From NCBI GenBank assembly GCA_019638455.1, contig JAHBTU010000002.1, forward strand, positions 1,460,501 through 1,524,500: a stretch of DNA of 64,000 bases, in the 5' to 3' direction. Below are positions 33,173-41,703 of this stretch, in pieces. The translations under genes were made by a program, and so were the position numbers. Position 1 is the stretch's first letter, and each line of letters opens with the position of its first letter. Source of the DNA: Saprospiraceae bacterium. GTDB lineage: Bacteria; Bacteroidota; Bacteroidia; Chitinophagales; Saprospiraceae. The notes beneath the pieces are model-generated. The model was not told the DNA's origin and made no database searches. It worked only from the letters and a program-made list of their open reading frames with translations.

Positions 33173-33949
33173 ATGCGCCGCTTTGGACTTATTGGCTACC
33201 CGCTCGGACATTCTTTTTCAAAAAAATACTTCACGGAAAAATTCGCCCGCGAAGGCATCACAGATGCCACCTACAACCTGTTCCCGTTGGAGCATATCGC
33301 CGACCTGCCCGAGCTGTTGCATCAATATCCCGACCTGCGTGGCCTCAACGTGACCATCCCGCACAAAGAAACCGTCGTTCCTTTGCTCGATGAACTGGAC
33401 GAAAGCGCTCGAGCGGTCGGCGCGGTGAACTGTGTCAAAATCGAGCCTCGGCGTTGCAAGGGCTTCAATACCGATGTAGTTGGCTTTGAGGCCTCCCTGC
33501 TAAGCGGACCCGGCGCTCGATTTGTGGCGCGGGCAATGACGGTGGGCGGCAAGGAGGCGCAAGCGTTGATTCTGGGGAAAGGCGGAGCGGCAAAAGCCGT
33601 CGCCCACGTCTTGAAAAAACTCGGCATCGCCTACAAATTCGCATCGCGCAGCCCCGTCAGCGACGACCAAATCTCCTACGAAACCCTCTGCCTTCCGCCT
33701 TCCACCTTCCGCCCTCTACCCCCTCTCATCATCAACACCACCCCGCTCGGAATGGCCCCCAATGTGGATGCTTGCCCCGATTTGCCGTATGAGCGACTGA
33801 CACCCGAACATTTCGTGTACGACCTGATATACAATCCTGCCGAAACGCTACTTTTGCAGCGAGCCAAAGCGCAAGGCTGTTCCATCCAAAACGGTCTGGA
33901 AATGTTGCACTTGCAGGCCGAGGCCGCTTGGAGTATTTGGAGCCGTTGA
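33173..33949 (+). CDS. aroE: Shikimate dehydrogenase
   Basis: Start at 33173 (MRRFGLIGYPLGHSFSKKYF), because the shikimate-binding motif GYPLGHSFS begins a few residues in; upstream frame is repeat-like. The 258-residue protein has NVTIPHKE with the catalytic Lys, GAVNC, GFNTDVVGFE, the NADP loop LGKGGAAKAVAHVLKKLGI (a G-rich variant), NTTPLGM and VYDLIYNPAETLLL. It reduces 3-dehydroshikimate with NADPH in aromatic amino-acid synthesis. A stretch FRPLPP and LRSPSTF-like insertion around 176-182 (LPPSTFRPLPP) is low in complexity. Confidence 0.95.
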   Translation: MRRFGLIGYPLGHSFSKKYFTEKFAREGITDATYNLFPLEHIADLPELLHQYPDLRGLNVTIPHKETVVPLLDELDESARAVGAVNCVKIEPRRCKGFNTDVVGFEASLLSGPGARFVARAMTVGGKEAQALILGKGGAAKAVAHVLKKLGIAYKFASRSPVSDDQISYETLCLPPSTFRPLPPLIINTTPLGMAPNVDACPDLPYERLTPEHFVYDLIYNPAETLLLQRAKAQGCSIQNGLEMLHLQAEAAWSIWSR

Positions 33950-34027
33950 GATTGTTGGAACGGTTGTGGATTACATCTTGCCAACGAGCTTAACCGATTC
34001 AGGGCCATCAGCCAATTCAACCATTTT

Positions 34028-35200
34028 ATGCCCACAGTTGATTTTTCGAATACCGAAATTGCCTTCTCCCACCTCACCAACCGCGAGCTGAAAAAAACGG
34101 CTTGGTTGTTCCGCATGATGAGCAAACCCTGGCTCGTGAAACACGGCTCCAAACTCGCGCTTTGGGCCGTGACCAATCGCTTGCCTTTCGCGGAAACCAT
34201 CGTGAAAAACACGGTATTTCAGCAGTTCGTGGGGGGCACCACGCTGCTTGGCTGTCAGCCCAACATTGACCGTTTGGCAGCGCACAACACGTTGACCATA
34301 TTGGACTACGGCGCGGAAGCGAAGGAAACGGAGCTCGATTTCAACCATACCATGAACGAGAACATCCGCGCCATTGACTTTGCTAGTCGCTCCAAACACA
34401 TCCCGGTGGTGAGTACCAAAGTGACGGGACTGGCGCGATTCCACCTGCTTGAAAAAGTACAGCATCGGCCCACCCTCACCCGCGAGGAGCTGAGCGAATA
34501 TCGCAACGTGCTCAAACGCCTCGATGCCGTGTGCTACCAAGCCTCGCTCAAAGGCGTGGCCGTCTATATTGACGCGGAAGAAAGCTGGATTCAGGACACG
34601 ATAGACCACCTCGTGTGGCTGATGATGAAACGATACAACAAGAAGCGCGTGGTCGTGTACAACACCTTCCAGATGTACCGCAAAGACCGCCTGCAATTTC
34701 TCATCGAAAGCTACGACCGCGCCCAAAAGGCTGGCTTCATGCTCGGCGCAAAACTCGTGCGCGGCGCATACATGGAAAAAGAAGCCTTTTACGCCGCCGC
34801 CTACGGCTACGAAAATCCCATCAACCCCGACAAAGAAGCCACCGACGACCACTACAACACCGCGCTGCGATTCTGCCTCGACCACTTGGACACCATGGCT
34901 TTTTGCAATGCCAGCCACAACGCCAACAGCGCCCTGCTTCAAGTGGAACTCATGGACAAAAAACGCATCCCGCACGACCACCCAAACATCATGTTCAGCC
35001 AACTATTTGGCATGAGCGACAACCTGACCTTCAACCTCGCCGCCGCCGGATTCAGGGTGGCCAAATACCTCCCTTACGGTCAGGTACGCGAGGTCATCCC
35101 TTATCTCATCCGAAGGGCGCAAGAAAACACCTCCGTCACCGGCGATGCGGGCCGCGAGTTGGCACTTGTGCAGCAAGAGGTGAAAAGAAGGGGCTTGTGA
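34028..35200 (+). CDS. Proline dehydrogenase
   Basis: The 390-residue protein has the PRODH TIM barrel with its conserved strands: VYIDAEESWIQDTIDHLVWL, VVVYNTFQMYRKDRLQFL, GAKLVRGAYMEKEAF, and the FAD/proline site YLPYGQVREVIPYLIRRAQE followed by NTSVTGD. It oxidises proline to pyrroline-5-carboxylate with FAD, passing electrons to quinone. It is a free-standing PRODH, not fused to the P5C dehydrogenase as in PutA. It starts 78 bases after aroE. Confidence 0.93.
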   Translation: MPTVDFSNTEIAFSHLTNRELKKTAWLFRMMSKPWLVKHGSKLALWAVTNRLPFAETIVKNTVFQQFVGGTTLLGCQPNIDRLAAHNTLTILDYGAEAKETELDFNHTMNENIRAIDFASRSKHIPVVSTKVTGLARFHLLEKVQHRPTLTREELSEYRNVLKRLDAVCYQASLKGVAVYIDAEESWIQDTIDHLVWLMMKRYNKKRVVVYNTFQMYRKDRLQFLIESYDRAQKAGFMLGAKLVRGAYMEKEAFYAAAYGYENPINPDKEATDDHYNTALRFCLDHLDTMAFCNASHNANSALLQVELMDKKRIPHDHPNIMFSQLFGMSDNLTFNLAAAGFRVAKYLPYGQVREVIPYLIRRAQENTSVTGDAGRELALVQQEVKRRGL

Positions 35201-35230
35201 CGACACCCAAAAGGCACTTACCTTGTGCCC

Positions 35231-35926
35231 ATGAAATCCGGCATCAAGCTCCTCTACGTCGAAGACGAGCCGTTTTTGGGCAAAATCGTCAAAGAAAGCC
35301 TCGAAAGTCGCGGCTTTGAAGTGCTGATGGTGGCCGATGGCGCCAAAGTGCTCACCGCTTTGGGGCAGTTCCAGCCAGATATTTGTGTGCTCGACGTGAT
35401 GTTGCCCAACCGCGACGGTTTCTCGCTGGCAGCAGAAATGCGCCGCACTCGCCCCGCCCTGCCCATCGTGTTCGTCACTGCCAAAACCCAAACCGAGGAT
35501 GTGCTGCAAGGCTTCGCCGCCGGCGGCAACGACTACCTGCGCAAACCATTCAGCATGGAGGAACTCATCGTCCGGCTCCACAATTTGCTCGCGCTCACCC
35601 ACGGGCGCCCCACCCACACCGACCCAAACGAGGCGAGCAAAATAGGCCAATACGAGTTCTTGCCCCTCAAATACGAACTGCGCAAAGGCGACCATATCCG
35701 CAAACTCAGCGCCCGAGAAGCCGACTTGCTCAAAATGCTGGTGGAACACCGCAACTTCACCGTTGCCCGCAAAGACATTCTCTTGCGGCTGTGGGGCGAC
35801 GACAATTTCTTCAACTCGCGCAACCTTGACGTGTATATCACCAAACTCCGCGACTTTCTGCGCGACGACCCTTCCATCGAAATCATCACCATCAAAGGTG
35901 TGGGATATCATTTTGTGGCGGGGTGA
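35231..35926 (+). CDS. OmpR/PhoB-type response regulator (orphan)
   Basis: The 231-residue protein has a receiver domain (LLYVEDEP with the acidic pocket, phosphorylated D55 in VLDVMLPNRDG, TAK with K104 region) and a C-terminal winged helix (READLLKMLVEHRNFTVARK, then LRLWGDDNFFNSRNLDVYIT). I use ATG at 35231; a GTG two codons upstream is possible. No histidine kinase is next to it. It follows proline dehydrogenase by 30 bases, so they may be cotranscribed. Confidence 0.93.
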   Translation: MKSGIKLLYVEDEPFLGKIVKESLESRGFEVLMVADGAKVLTALGQFQPDICVLDVMLPNRDGFSLAAEMRRTRPALPIVFVTAKTQTEDVLQGFAAGGNDYLRKPFSMEELIVRLHNLLALTHGRPTHTDPNEASKIGQYEFLPLKYELRKGDHIRKLSAREADLLKMLVEHRNFTVARKDILLRLWGDDNFFNSRNLDVYITKLRDFLRDDPSIEIITIKGVGYHFVAG

Positions 35927-35966
35927 AAGAGCGGGAGGCTCGTAGGCAGCGTTATTGCCCACATTA

Positions 35967-36066
35967 CTGGACATTGTTTTTGTGCGACAAAGGCACAAAG
36001 TGCGGCAAATCAATGCGTATTTTGCTTTGCGTCTTTGTGATTTCGTGGCAAATTTGAAATGTCCAG
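35967..36066 (+). repeat. Dispersed repeat R3, copy 1 (100 bp)
   Basis: Bounded by CTGGACATT and AATGTCCAG inverted ends, it matches the reverse complement of 55731-55831 throughout, including GGCAAATCAATG and TATTTTGCTTTGCGTCTT. The rest of the 533-base gap 35927-36459 shows nothing I can recognise. Confidence 0.8.
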
Positions 36067-36459
36067 TAGTGTGGTTATTGCCTCTGATAGCTTTCAGATG
36101 CTGTGTTTGTTGGGCCCCCACGAAATTATTTCACCTTGCCATTTCTGGCACAAACCCAGCAAACGGAGGCGTTTCAAGATTCTCCGGTGGCTTTTGGGAA
36201 ATAAGCGGTAGTAGGCATGGTATGCCACTACATTCCCCAATGTTAAATTTTTCGCGCCCCCTTGCTTCTCACCGTCGGCTTGCCGACATTTGCAAGGGTG
36301 TTGCGTCTTCGAGCGTGCGCACGGGCGCGATGCCGGGCAGGCCTGCTCTCCTACCTTTAATCTTTTTCCTTACTGTGGCATTGGTTCTTGTGAAAAGTTG
36401 GCCAGTCGCGGACGCGACTGGGCATGGCTCTCATTTGTTCATCAAAAACTTTCTTCGAC

Positions 36460-37738
36460 ATGAAAAAGACAGTAAAAATCGCCTCTTTGACAACAATCCT
36501 GCCTGCTGGCAGAGATTCCAATTGTGAAAATCATGTACCTTGTGTCGCGGGGGACATAGCCCCGCCAGCCGCCCAAGAACGTAAGTTGTGGGCTATACAT
36601 ACCCTTTTCTTCATCCTCTTTGGCCTATTTATAGGCATCGTGCCGGGCAAGGTTGTTGGGCAGTGTGCGCCAGCGATTCCGTGCGTACAAAACATCAATG
36701 ACTATCAGTGCATCACGTTTGGAACGTCACCGAGTTTGGTATCGAGTGGCAAATTGTTGCCATATCCGGGTAGCGCCTCAACTCAGCCACAGAAACTCAT
36801 CGTCGCAAGCTACATTGAGTTCACTGATGCCTACGAGTTCGCGCCGGGCACAGAAATCGTCATGTTGCCCAATGCTCTGCTTTGGATTCGCAACGATGTT
36901 CGATTTCTTGGGCAGGCGACCATAAGAGGATGCGGCGGCTCGTGGTATGGGATCCAGACGGATGCTAATGGCCATATCAGCATATACAACAGCACCATTT
37001 CCAACTCGTGCGAGGGCATTATCTTGGAAAGTGGCGCAAAGGGACAAATCGTCGGCAATACTTTCATGGATAATTTTACTTGCATTCAAGCAGAAGGCTC
37101 AGTCATATTGTATAGCGAAGGAATTGCACACAACATCTTCGATGGGACTATAAACACGAACTCTGGTTGCAGCCAACTAACTCCAGCCGCTATTAGGTTG
37201 ATAAATGTCCCACATATTACAATAGGCGACTTGACTCAAACCGGGAACCCAAATCGGATTATTGGATATGCATCTGGTATCAGAGCCAATAACTCCAACG
37301 TTGATGTGGTCAACACCACTTTTGCTGAAAAACCTACTGGAGGAGGAGCTATCTTTCTTCGGGGTACGAGTGGGGTATTTACTGCCAGCGTCACTGGTTT
37401 AGGGTCAGATGCATCCAGTCCATTGTTTTTGGATAATTACTCTGGCGGCATTGATGCCCGCAACTACAATCTTTCCGTAAAGGATGCCTCCTTCAAAGGT
37501 GTAGATTGGGGAGTACAACTTTTTAACAGCACTTTACCCACTACGCTAAATCTCTCTAACAACTTGATTGAGAATTACCACAGGTACGCTGTTTGGGTGA
37601 CCCAATCATCTCTTGGGGCAGCAGATATCACCAAAAATGAAACTTGGGACAACAGCAGTTCCCCAGAAGGTGAAAGAGCATGGATAAGATGGTCGAACAC
37701 TCCGATAAGCAGTCCAACAAGGCGTGCCTTCATTCATA
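36460..37738 (+). pseudogene. 5' part of secreted beta-helix protein, split by IS630 insertion
   Basis: Start at 36460 (MKKTVKIASLTTILPAG), with a hydrophobic signal segment after residue 45 (LWAIHTLFFILFGLFIGIVP). The body is a right-handed parallel beta-helix with repeating short strands: SNSCEGIILESGAKGQIVGN, AIRLINVPHITIGDLTQTGN, GIDARNYNLSVKDASFKG. The element at 37739-41701 cuts the codon after ATT CAT. Joined to 41704 it reads RAFIH-NNRFHDDAK with no frame loss, total 972 residues. The disrupted frame runs on only into the IS end. Confidence 0.9.
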
Positions 37739-37908
37739 TAGCCCCGTGCATTTTTAAAGGAACAAAGAGCGTATCTTTGCTTCATTTTGAGCATGAAAAA
37801 ACGTTTAAGTTCAGTTTCGTATGAAGGGATGCGCCTGCGAGCGGTAGAGATGTTCCGTTCAGGTAAGAACCGCCAAGACATCATGTCCAGTTTGGGGATA
37901 CCCAAATC

Positions 37909-38679
37909 GGTAGTGTCATTTTGGGGGTGATTTGGTATTTTTGCGTCAAACTTTATGAAATGGTATTAGATGTAAAATGCTGCCATAAATGTGGCTCTGA
38001 ACACATTGTGAAAAACGGGTCGAACGCATCAGGCAATCCGAAGTACAAATGCAAGGCTTGCGGCTTCGGCGGGGTGTTTCAAACGCTTCGGAAAAGCGAG
38101 GAATTTAAAGAAATGGTCGTCAGGGCGGCCCAAGAACGCAGTTCGTCACGGGGTCTTGCCAGAACCTTTGGCATCAGTCACCAAACGGCTCTGAGGTGGA
38201 TAAAAAAAAAGCGCAGTCCCTTCCCGACATCGTGACCACGTTGCTTCCGGCCAAGAAAAAAGACGTTCTCGAACTGGATGAATTATGGTCTTTTGTCTAT
38301 TGCAAAGACTTTAAACGCTGGGTTTGGATAGCACTTTGCCGCAGAACACGTCAAATTGTCTCTTTTTTCATCGGCGACCGAAGCGAACAATCTTGTCGGC
38401 GGTTTTGGGAACTGATTCCGCCTGAATATCGAAAATGCCGAACGTTCAGCGATTTTTGGGAGGCATACGCCGCGGTTATTGATACAGGCAAACACAAGAT
38501 GGTGGGAAAAGAATCCGGGGAAACTTCTCATGTGGAACGCTGGAACAACACCCTTCGCCAGAGAATTTGTCGATTCGTCAGAAAAACGCTATCCTTTTCA
38601 AAATCCGATGAAATGCACGAACTGTACCTCCATTTGTTCGTCTACAACTACAACATATCACTCATAAAATGACACTACC
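37909..38679 (+). mobile_element. IS1-family copy 1 (771 bp)
   Basis: Terminal repeats GGTAGTGTCATTTT and its complement AAAATGACACTACC. Identical in length (771) and in translated products to copy 3, 2103 bases apart. Confidence 0.92.
37960..38672 (+). CDS. IS1-family transposase (InsA/InsB by -1 frameshift)
   Basis: Two overlapping frames are joined at nine consecutive A (38202-38210). The upstream frame (MVLDVKCCHKCGSEHIVKNG, then YKCKACGFGGVFQT, ISHQTALRWIKKK) has a zinc-finger CxxC pair and HTH like InsA. The downstream frame (VDKKKAQSLPDIVTTLLPAK, then LDELWSFV with catalytic D, and AVIDTGKHKMVGKESGETSH, then VERWNNTLRQRICRFVRKTL) resembles InsB. A -1 slip, as known for IS1, would give a protein of about 236 residues. 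Confidence 0.9.
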
Positions 38680-38754
38680 AGGTAAGTCATCATGTTTTCG
38701 AGGGACAATCCAAAGGACAATTTTCTTTGCCCCTCAATCGCTCTTTGTAAAGCA

Positions 38755-39184
38755 ATGAAGAAAAAATCTACGCTCTTCCTGCTCCCATGCGCCGCTGTTT
38801 GCATTTTTCTTTCCGCTCCCAATCCGGTTTTCGGGCAGTCGGTTCAATCCATTGATTCATTGCAGCAGATTCAGGAAGTTGTCGTGCAAGGTTATTTGTC
38901 GCGGCAGCCCCTGTTGCAAACGCCGGCATCCATTGGCATTGTCAATAACGAACAATTGAATCAACGCGCTGCTCATTCGTTGGTACCTGCGTTGAACCTG
39001 ATACCCGGCGTGCGGATGGAGGAGCGGTCTCCGGGCAGTTACCGCTTGTCCATTCGCGGGAGCCTTTTGCGCTCTCCCTTTGGTGTGCGCAACGTGAAGG
39101 TGTATATGGATGAATTTCCTTTGACCGACGCAGGTGGCAACACCTACCTCAATTTGCTCGATGCCAACGCGATTGAACGCATTG
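38755..39184 (+). pseudogene. 5' fragment of a TonB-dependent outer-membrane receptor
   Basis: The frame has a signal peptide (MKKKSTLFLLPCAAVCIFLS), a TonB-box-like IQEVVVQGY and a plug domain (GIVNNEQLNQRAAHSLVPAL, PGVRMEERSPGSYRLSIRGS, GVRNVKVYMDEFPLTDAGGN, DANAIERIG). It ends abruptly at the IS1 copy 2 boundary, where the receptor would normally run for another 500 or more residues. Nothing after copy 2 continues it. Only about 143 residues remain, so the barrel is missing. Confidence 0.85.
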
Positions 39185-39955
39185 GGTAGTGTCATTTTAT
39201 GAGTGATACGTTGTAGTTGAAAATGAACAAGTGCAAATAGAGTTCATGCATTTCATCGCTCTTTGAGAAAGAGAGGGTTTTTCTGACAAAGCGACATATC
39301 CGCTGGCGCAGGGTATTGTTCCATCGTTCGACATGGGATGTTTCGCCCGACTCCTTGCCGACTAATTGATGCTTGCCCGTATCAATGACCTTGGAGTAGG
39401 TCTCCCAAAAGTCGCTGAACGACCTGCATTTTCGATATTTTTTGGGGATCAAGTTCCAAAAACTACGGCAGGTTTTCTCGCTTCTGTCTCCGATAAAAAA
39501 AGAAACGATTTGCCTCGTCCGTCTACAAAGCGCTATCCAAACCCATCGTTTTTGTGCTTTTTCATACACAAAAGACCACAGTTCGTCCAGTTCAAGCGCA
39601 TCATTCTTCTTGGCTGGGAGCAAGGTGGTCACGATGTCAGGCAGGGATTGGGCTTTTTTTAATCCACCTAAGGGCAGTTTGGTGGCTGATGCCAAAGGTT
39701 CTGGCAAGCCCCCGTGACGAACTGCGTTCTTGAGCCGCCTTGACGACCAATTCTTTGAACTCCTCGCTTTTACGAACCGTTTGGAAGACCCCGCCAAAAC
39801 CACATGCCTTGCATTTGTACTTGGGGTTTCCCGAACTATTCGAACCATTTTTGACGATGTGCTCGGAGCCGCATTTGTGACAGCATTTATGTTCTGTTAC
39901 CATGACAAAAAAATTTGACACAAAGATATTGAACCACCCAATTAATTACACTACC
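39185..39955 (-). mobile_element. IS1-family copy 2, diverged and reversed (771 bp)
   Basis: Ends GGTAGTGTCATTTTAT and ATTACACTACC; its right end differs from the other copies. Flanks (ACGCATTG and CAACTTTT) show no duplication, so an adjacent deletion probably followed insertion and removed the rest of the receptor gene. Confidence 0.88.
39192..39903 (-). pseudogene. IS1-family transposase of copy 2, probably inactive
   Basis: The frames are those of copies 1 and 3 with scattered substitutions (e.g. NDALELDELWSFVYEKAQKR, FIFNYNVSLIK), so the element is an older relative. At the slip site only seven A are present (39654-39660 on the plus strand as T). From InsA a -1 slip no longer enters InsB; +1 or -2 would be needed. 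DDE residues look intact (LDELWSF, SHVERWNN). Confidence 0.75.
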
Positions 39956-40011
39956 CAACTTTTTTCATAATCGGAAATGTTTTTGGTGAATGAAATGTGA
40001 GTAAAATGCCG

Positions 40012-40782
40012 GGTAGTGTCATTTTGGGGGTGATTTGGTATTTTTGCGTCAAACTTTATGAAATGGTATTAGATGTAAAATGCTGCCATAAATGTGGCTC
40101 TGAACACATTGTGAAAAACGGGTCGAACGCATCAGGCAATCCGAAGTACAAATGCAAGGCTTGCGGCTTCGGCGGGGTGTTTCAAACGCTTCGGAAAAGC
40201 GAGGAATTTAAAGAAATGGTCGTCAGGGCGGCCCAAGAACGCAGTTCGTCACGGGGTCTTGCCAGAACCTTTGGCATCAGTCACCAAACGGCTCTGAGGT
40301 GGATAAAAAAAAAGCGCAGTCCCTTCCCGACATCGTGACCACGTTGCTTCCGGCCAAGAAAAAAGACGTTCTCGAACTGGATGAATTATGGTCTTTTGTC
40401 TATTGCAAAGACTTTAAACGCTGGGTTTGGATAGCACTTTGCCGCAGAACACGTCAAATTGTCTCTTTTTTCATCGGCGACCGAAGCGAACAATCTTGTC
40501 GGCGGTTTTGGGAACTGATTCCGCCTGAATATCGAAAATGCCGAACGTTCAGCGATTTTTGGGAGGCATACGCCGCGGTTATTGATACAGGCAAACACAA
40601 GATGGTGGGAAAAGAATCCGGGGAAACTTCTCATGTGGAACGCTGGAACAACACCCTTCGCCAGAGAATTTGTCGATTCGTCAGAAAAACGCTATCCTTT
40701 TCAAAATCCGATGAAATGCACGAACTGTACCTCCATTTGTTCGTCTACAACTACAACATATCACTCATAAAATGACACTACC
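40012..40782 (+). mobile_element. IS1-family copy 3 (771 bp), identical to copy 1
   Basis: Same ends and length as copy 1. It forms the right border of the composite, next to the 8-bp duplication CCCAAATC at 40783-40790. Confidence 0.92.
40063..40775 (+). CDS. IS1-family transposase of copy 3
   Basis: Same frames as copy 1, with nine A at 40305-40313 for the -1 slip. The translations are identical to those of copy 1, so the duplication is recent or kept alike by gene conversion. Confidence 0.9.
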
Positions 40783-41703
40783 CCCAAATCAACGTTGTCA
40801 CGATGGCTTGCGCGATACGATGCAGACAATCCTGCTTGGTACAAGAGCCTTCCGCCGGGCGGAACCCAGAGCAAATTAGGAACCGAAGACCTGCGGCGCC
40901 TGGTGGAAGAATTGAACAAGGGTTGTACAGCGCAGGGATTTGAAGGGGAAATATGGACGCGGGGTCGCGTTGGTGTTGTGATTGAGCGACTTTTTGGGGT
41001 AAAGTATGACCCATCCCATGTGGGGCGGTTGCTGAAAAAGGTCGGATGGTCGCTGCAACGGCCTTCCAAACAGGCTCGCCAGCGTTCGGAAGAGCGGGTG
41101 CAGAAGTGGTATGCAGAGGACATAGGTCGCATTAAAAAAAAGTGAAGCGGAAAACCGCGTATTGTTTCATGCCGATGAGTGTGGGGTTTGCTTGCTGCCC
41201 TTTTGCGCCAAAACTTGGGCCCCCAAGGGCCAGACTCCGGTGCTTCAAGAATTCAAAAGCCGCGAGCATCTGAATCTGTTCGGCATGATTTCAACCCGGG
41301 GTGATTTGTGCTGGCAAATCCAACGCCTCCCTTTCAAGGCTGAAGATTTTGAGGAGTTTTTCACTTGGTTGAGCACCGAAGAACTGACGAACACCAAAAT
41401 GCTGGTCGTATGGGATGGTGCTTCAATTCATAAGGGTCAGCCGGTAAAAGATTTTTTGCAACACAACCCCGGTATAATACACCTCGAAGCACTACCACCT
41501 TATTGCCCACAACTAAATGCCATAGAATTACTTTGGGATTACCTCAAGTGCCACAAACTCAAAAACCGGATTTTTCTCAATTTGGACGATTTGCAAACTG
41601 CCGTAGAATATGCACTTCACGAAATCGCTGATGACCCCGAACTCATCCGCTCTTTTTTCACTAAATCATCCGTCTCGTTCCTTTAAATATGCACGGGGCT
41701 ATA

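Larger units (their letters stand above)
37909..40782 (+). mobile_element. Composite element: two identical direct IS1 copies around a TonB-receptor fragment
   Basis: An 8-bp duplication CCCAAATC flanks the whole segment (37901-37908 and 40783-40790). The inner flanks of the two outer IS1 copies show no duplication, so they appear to have moved together as one unit. It lies inside the IS630 transposase gene. Contents: IS1 copy 1, TonB-receptor 5' fragment, reversed IS1 copy 2, short spacer 39956-40011, IS1 copy 3. Confidence 0.88.
37793..41686 (+). pseudogene. IS630-family transposase, interrupted
   Basis: The first part (37793-37908, MKKRLSSVSYEGMRLRAVEM onward) is cut after SLGIPKS. Skipping to 40791 restores frame to PKSTLSRWLARYDADN, giving a 156-residue N-terminal HTH part ending RIKKK at 41145. 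A run of eight A at 41134-41141 precedes the catalytic part in another frame (to 41686), so +1 or -2 slippage is needed. The catalytic part has the DDE residues: HADECG, VWDGASIHKG and LPPYCPQLNAIELLWDYLK. Insertion has broken it. Confidence 0.88.
37739..41701 (+). mobile_element. IS630-family element (about 1.08 kb) holding a nested composite insertion
   Basis: Ends are TAGCCCCGTGCATTTTTAAA and its reverse complement TTTAAATATGCACGGGGCTA, 37739 and 41701, differing at one base. TA is duplicated at 37737-37738 and 41702-41703, as expected for this family. Subtracting the inner insertion (37909-40782) and one copy of its 8-bp duplication leaves 1081 bases. Its transposase is described separately. 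Insertion target is the beta-helix gene. Confidence 0.92.

Noticed and set aside
37909-38679. Independent insertion of IS1 copies 1 and 3
   Set aside because: No target duplication at the inner flanks; only the outer pair shares CCCAAATC, so a composite event fits better.
38755-39184. Functional TonB-dependent receptor
   Set aside because: Only signal peptide and plug part remain; the barrel is absent and the frame stops in IS1 copy 2.
37739-41701. 4-bp TATA target duplication for the IS630 element
   Set aside because: Placing TA within the element ends and duplicating only TA restores the host reading frame exactly to FIH-NNRF, and IS630 elements insert at TA.
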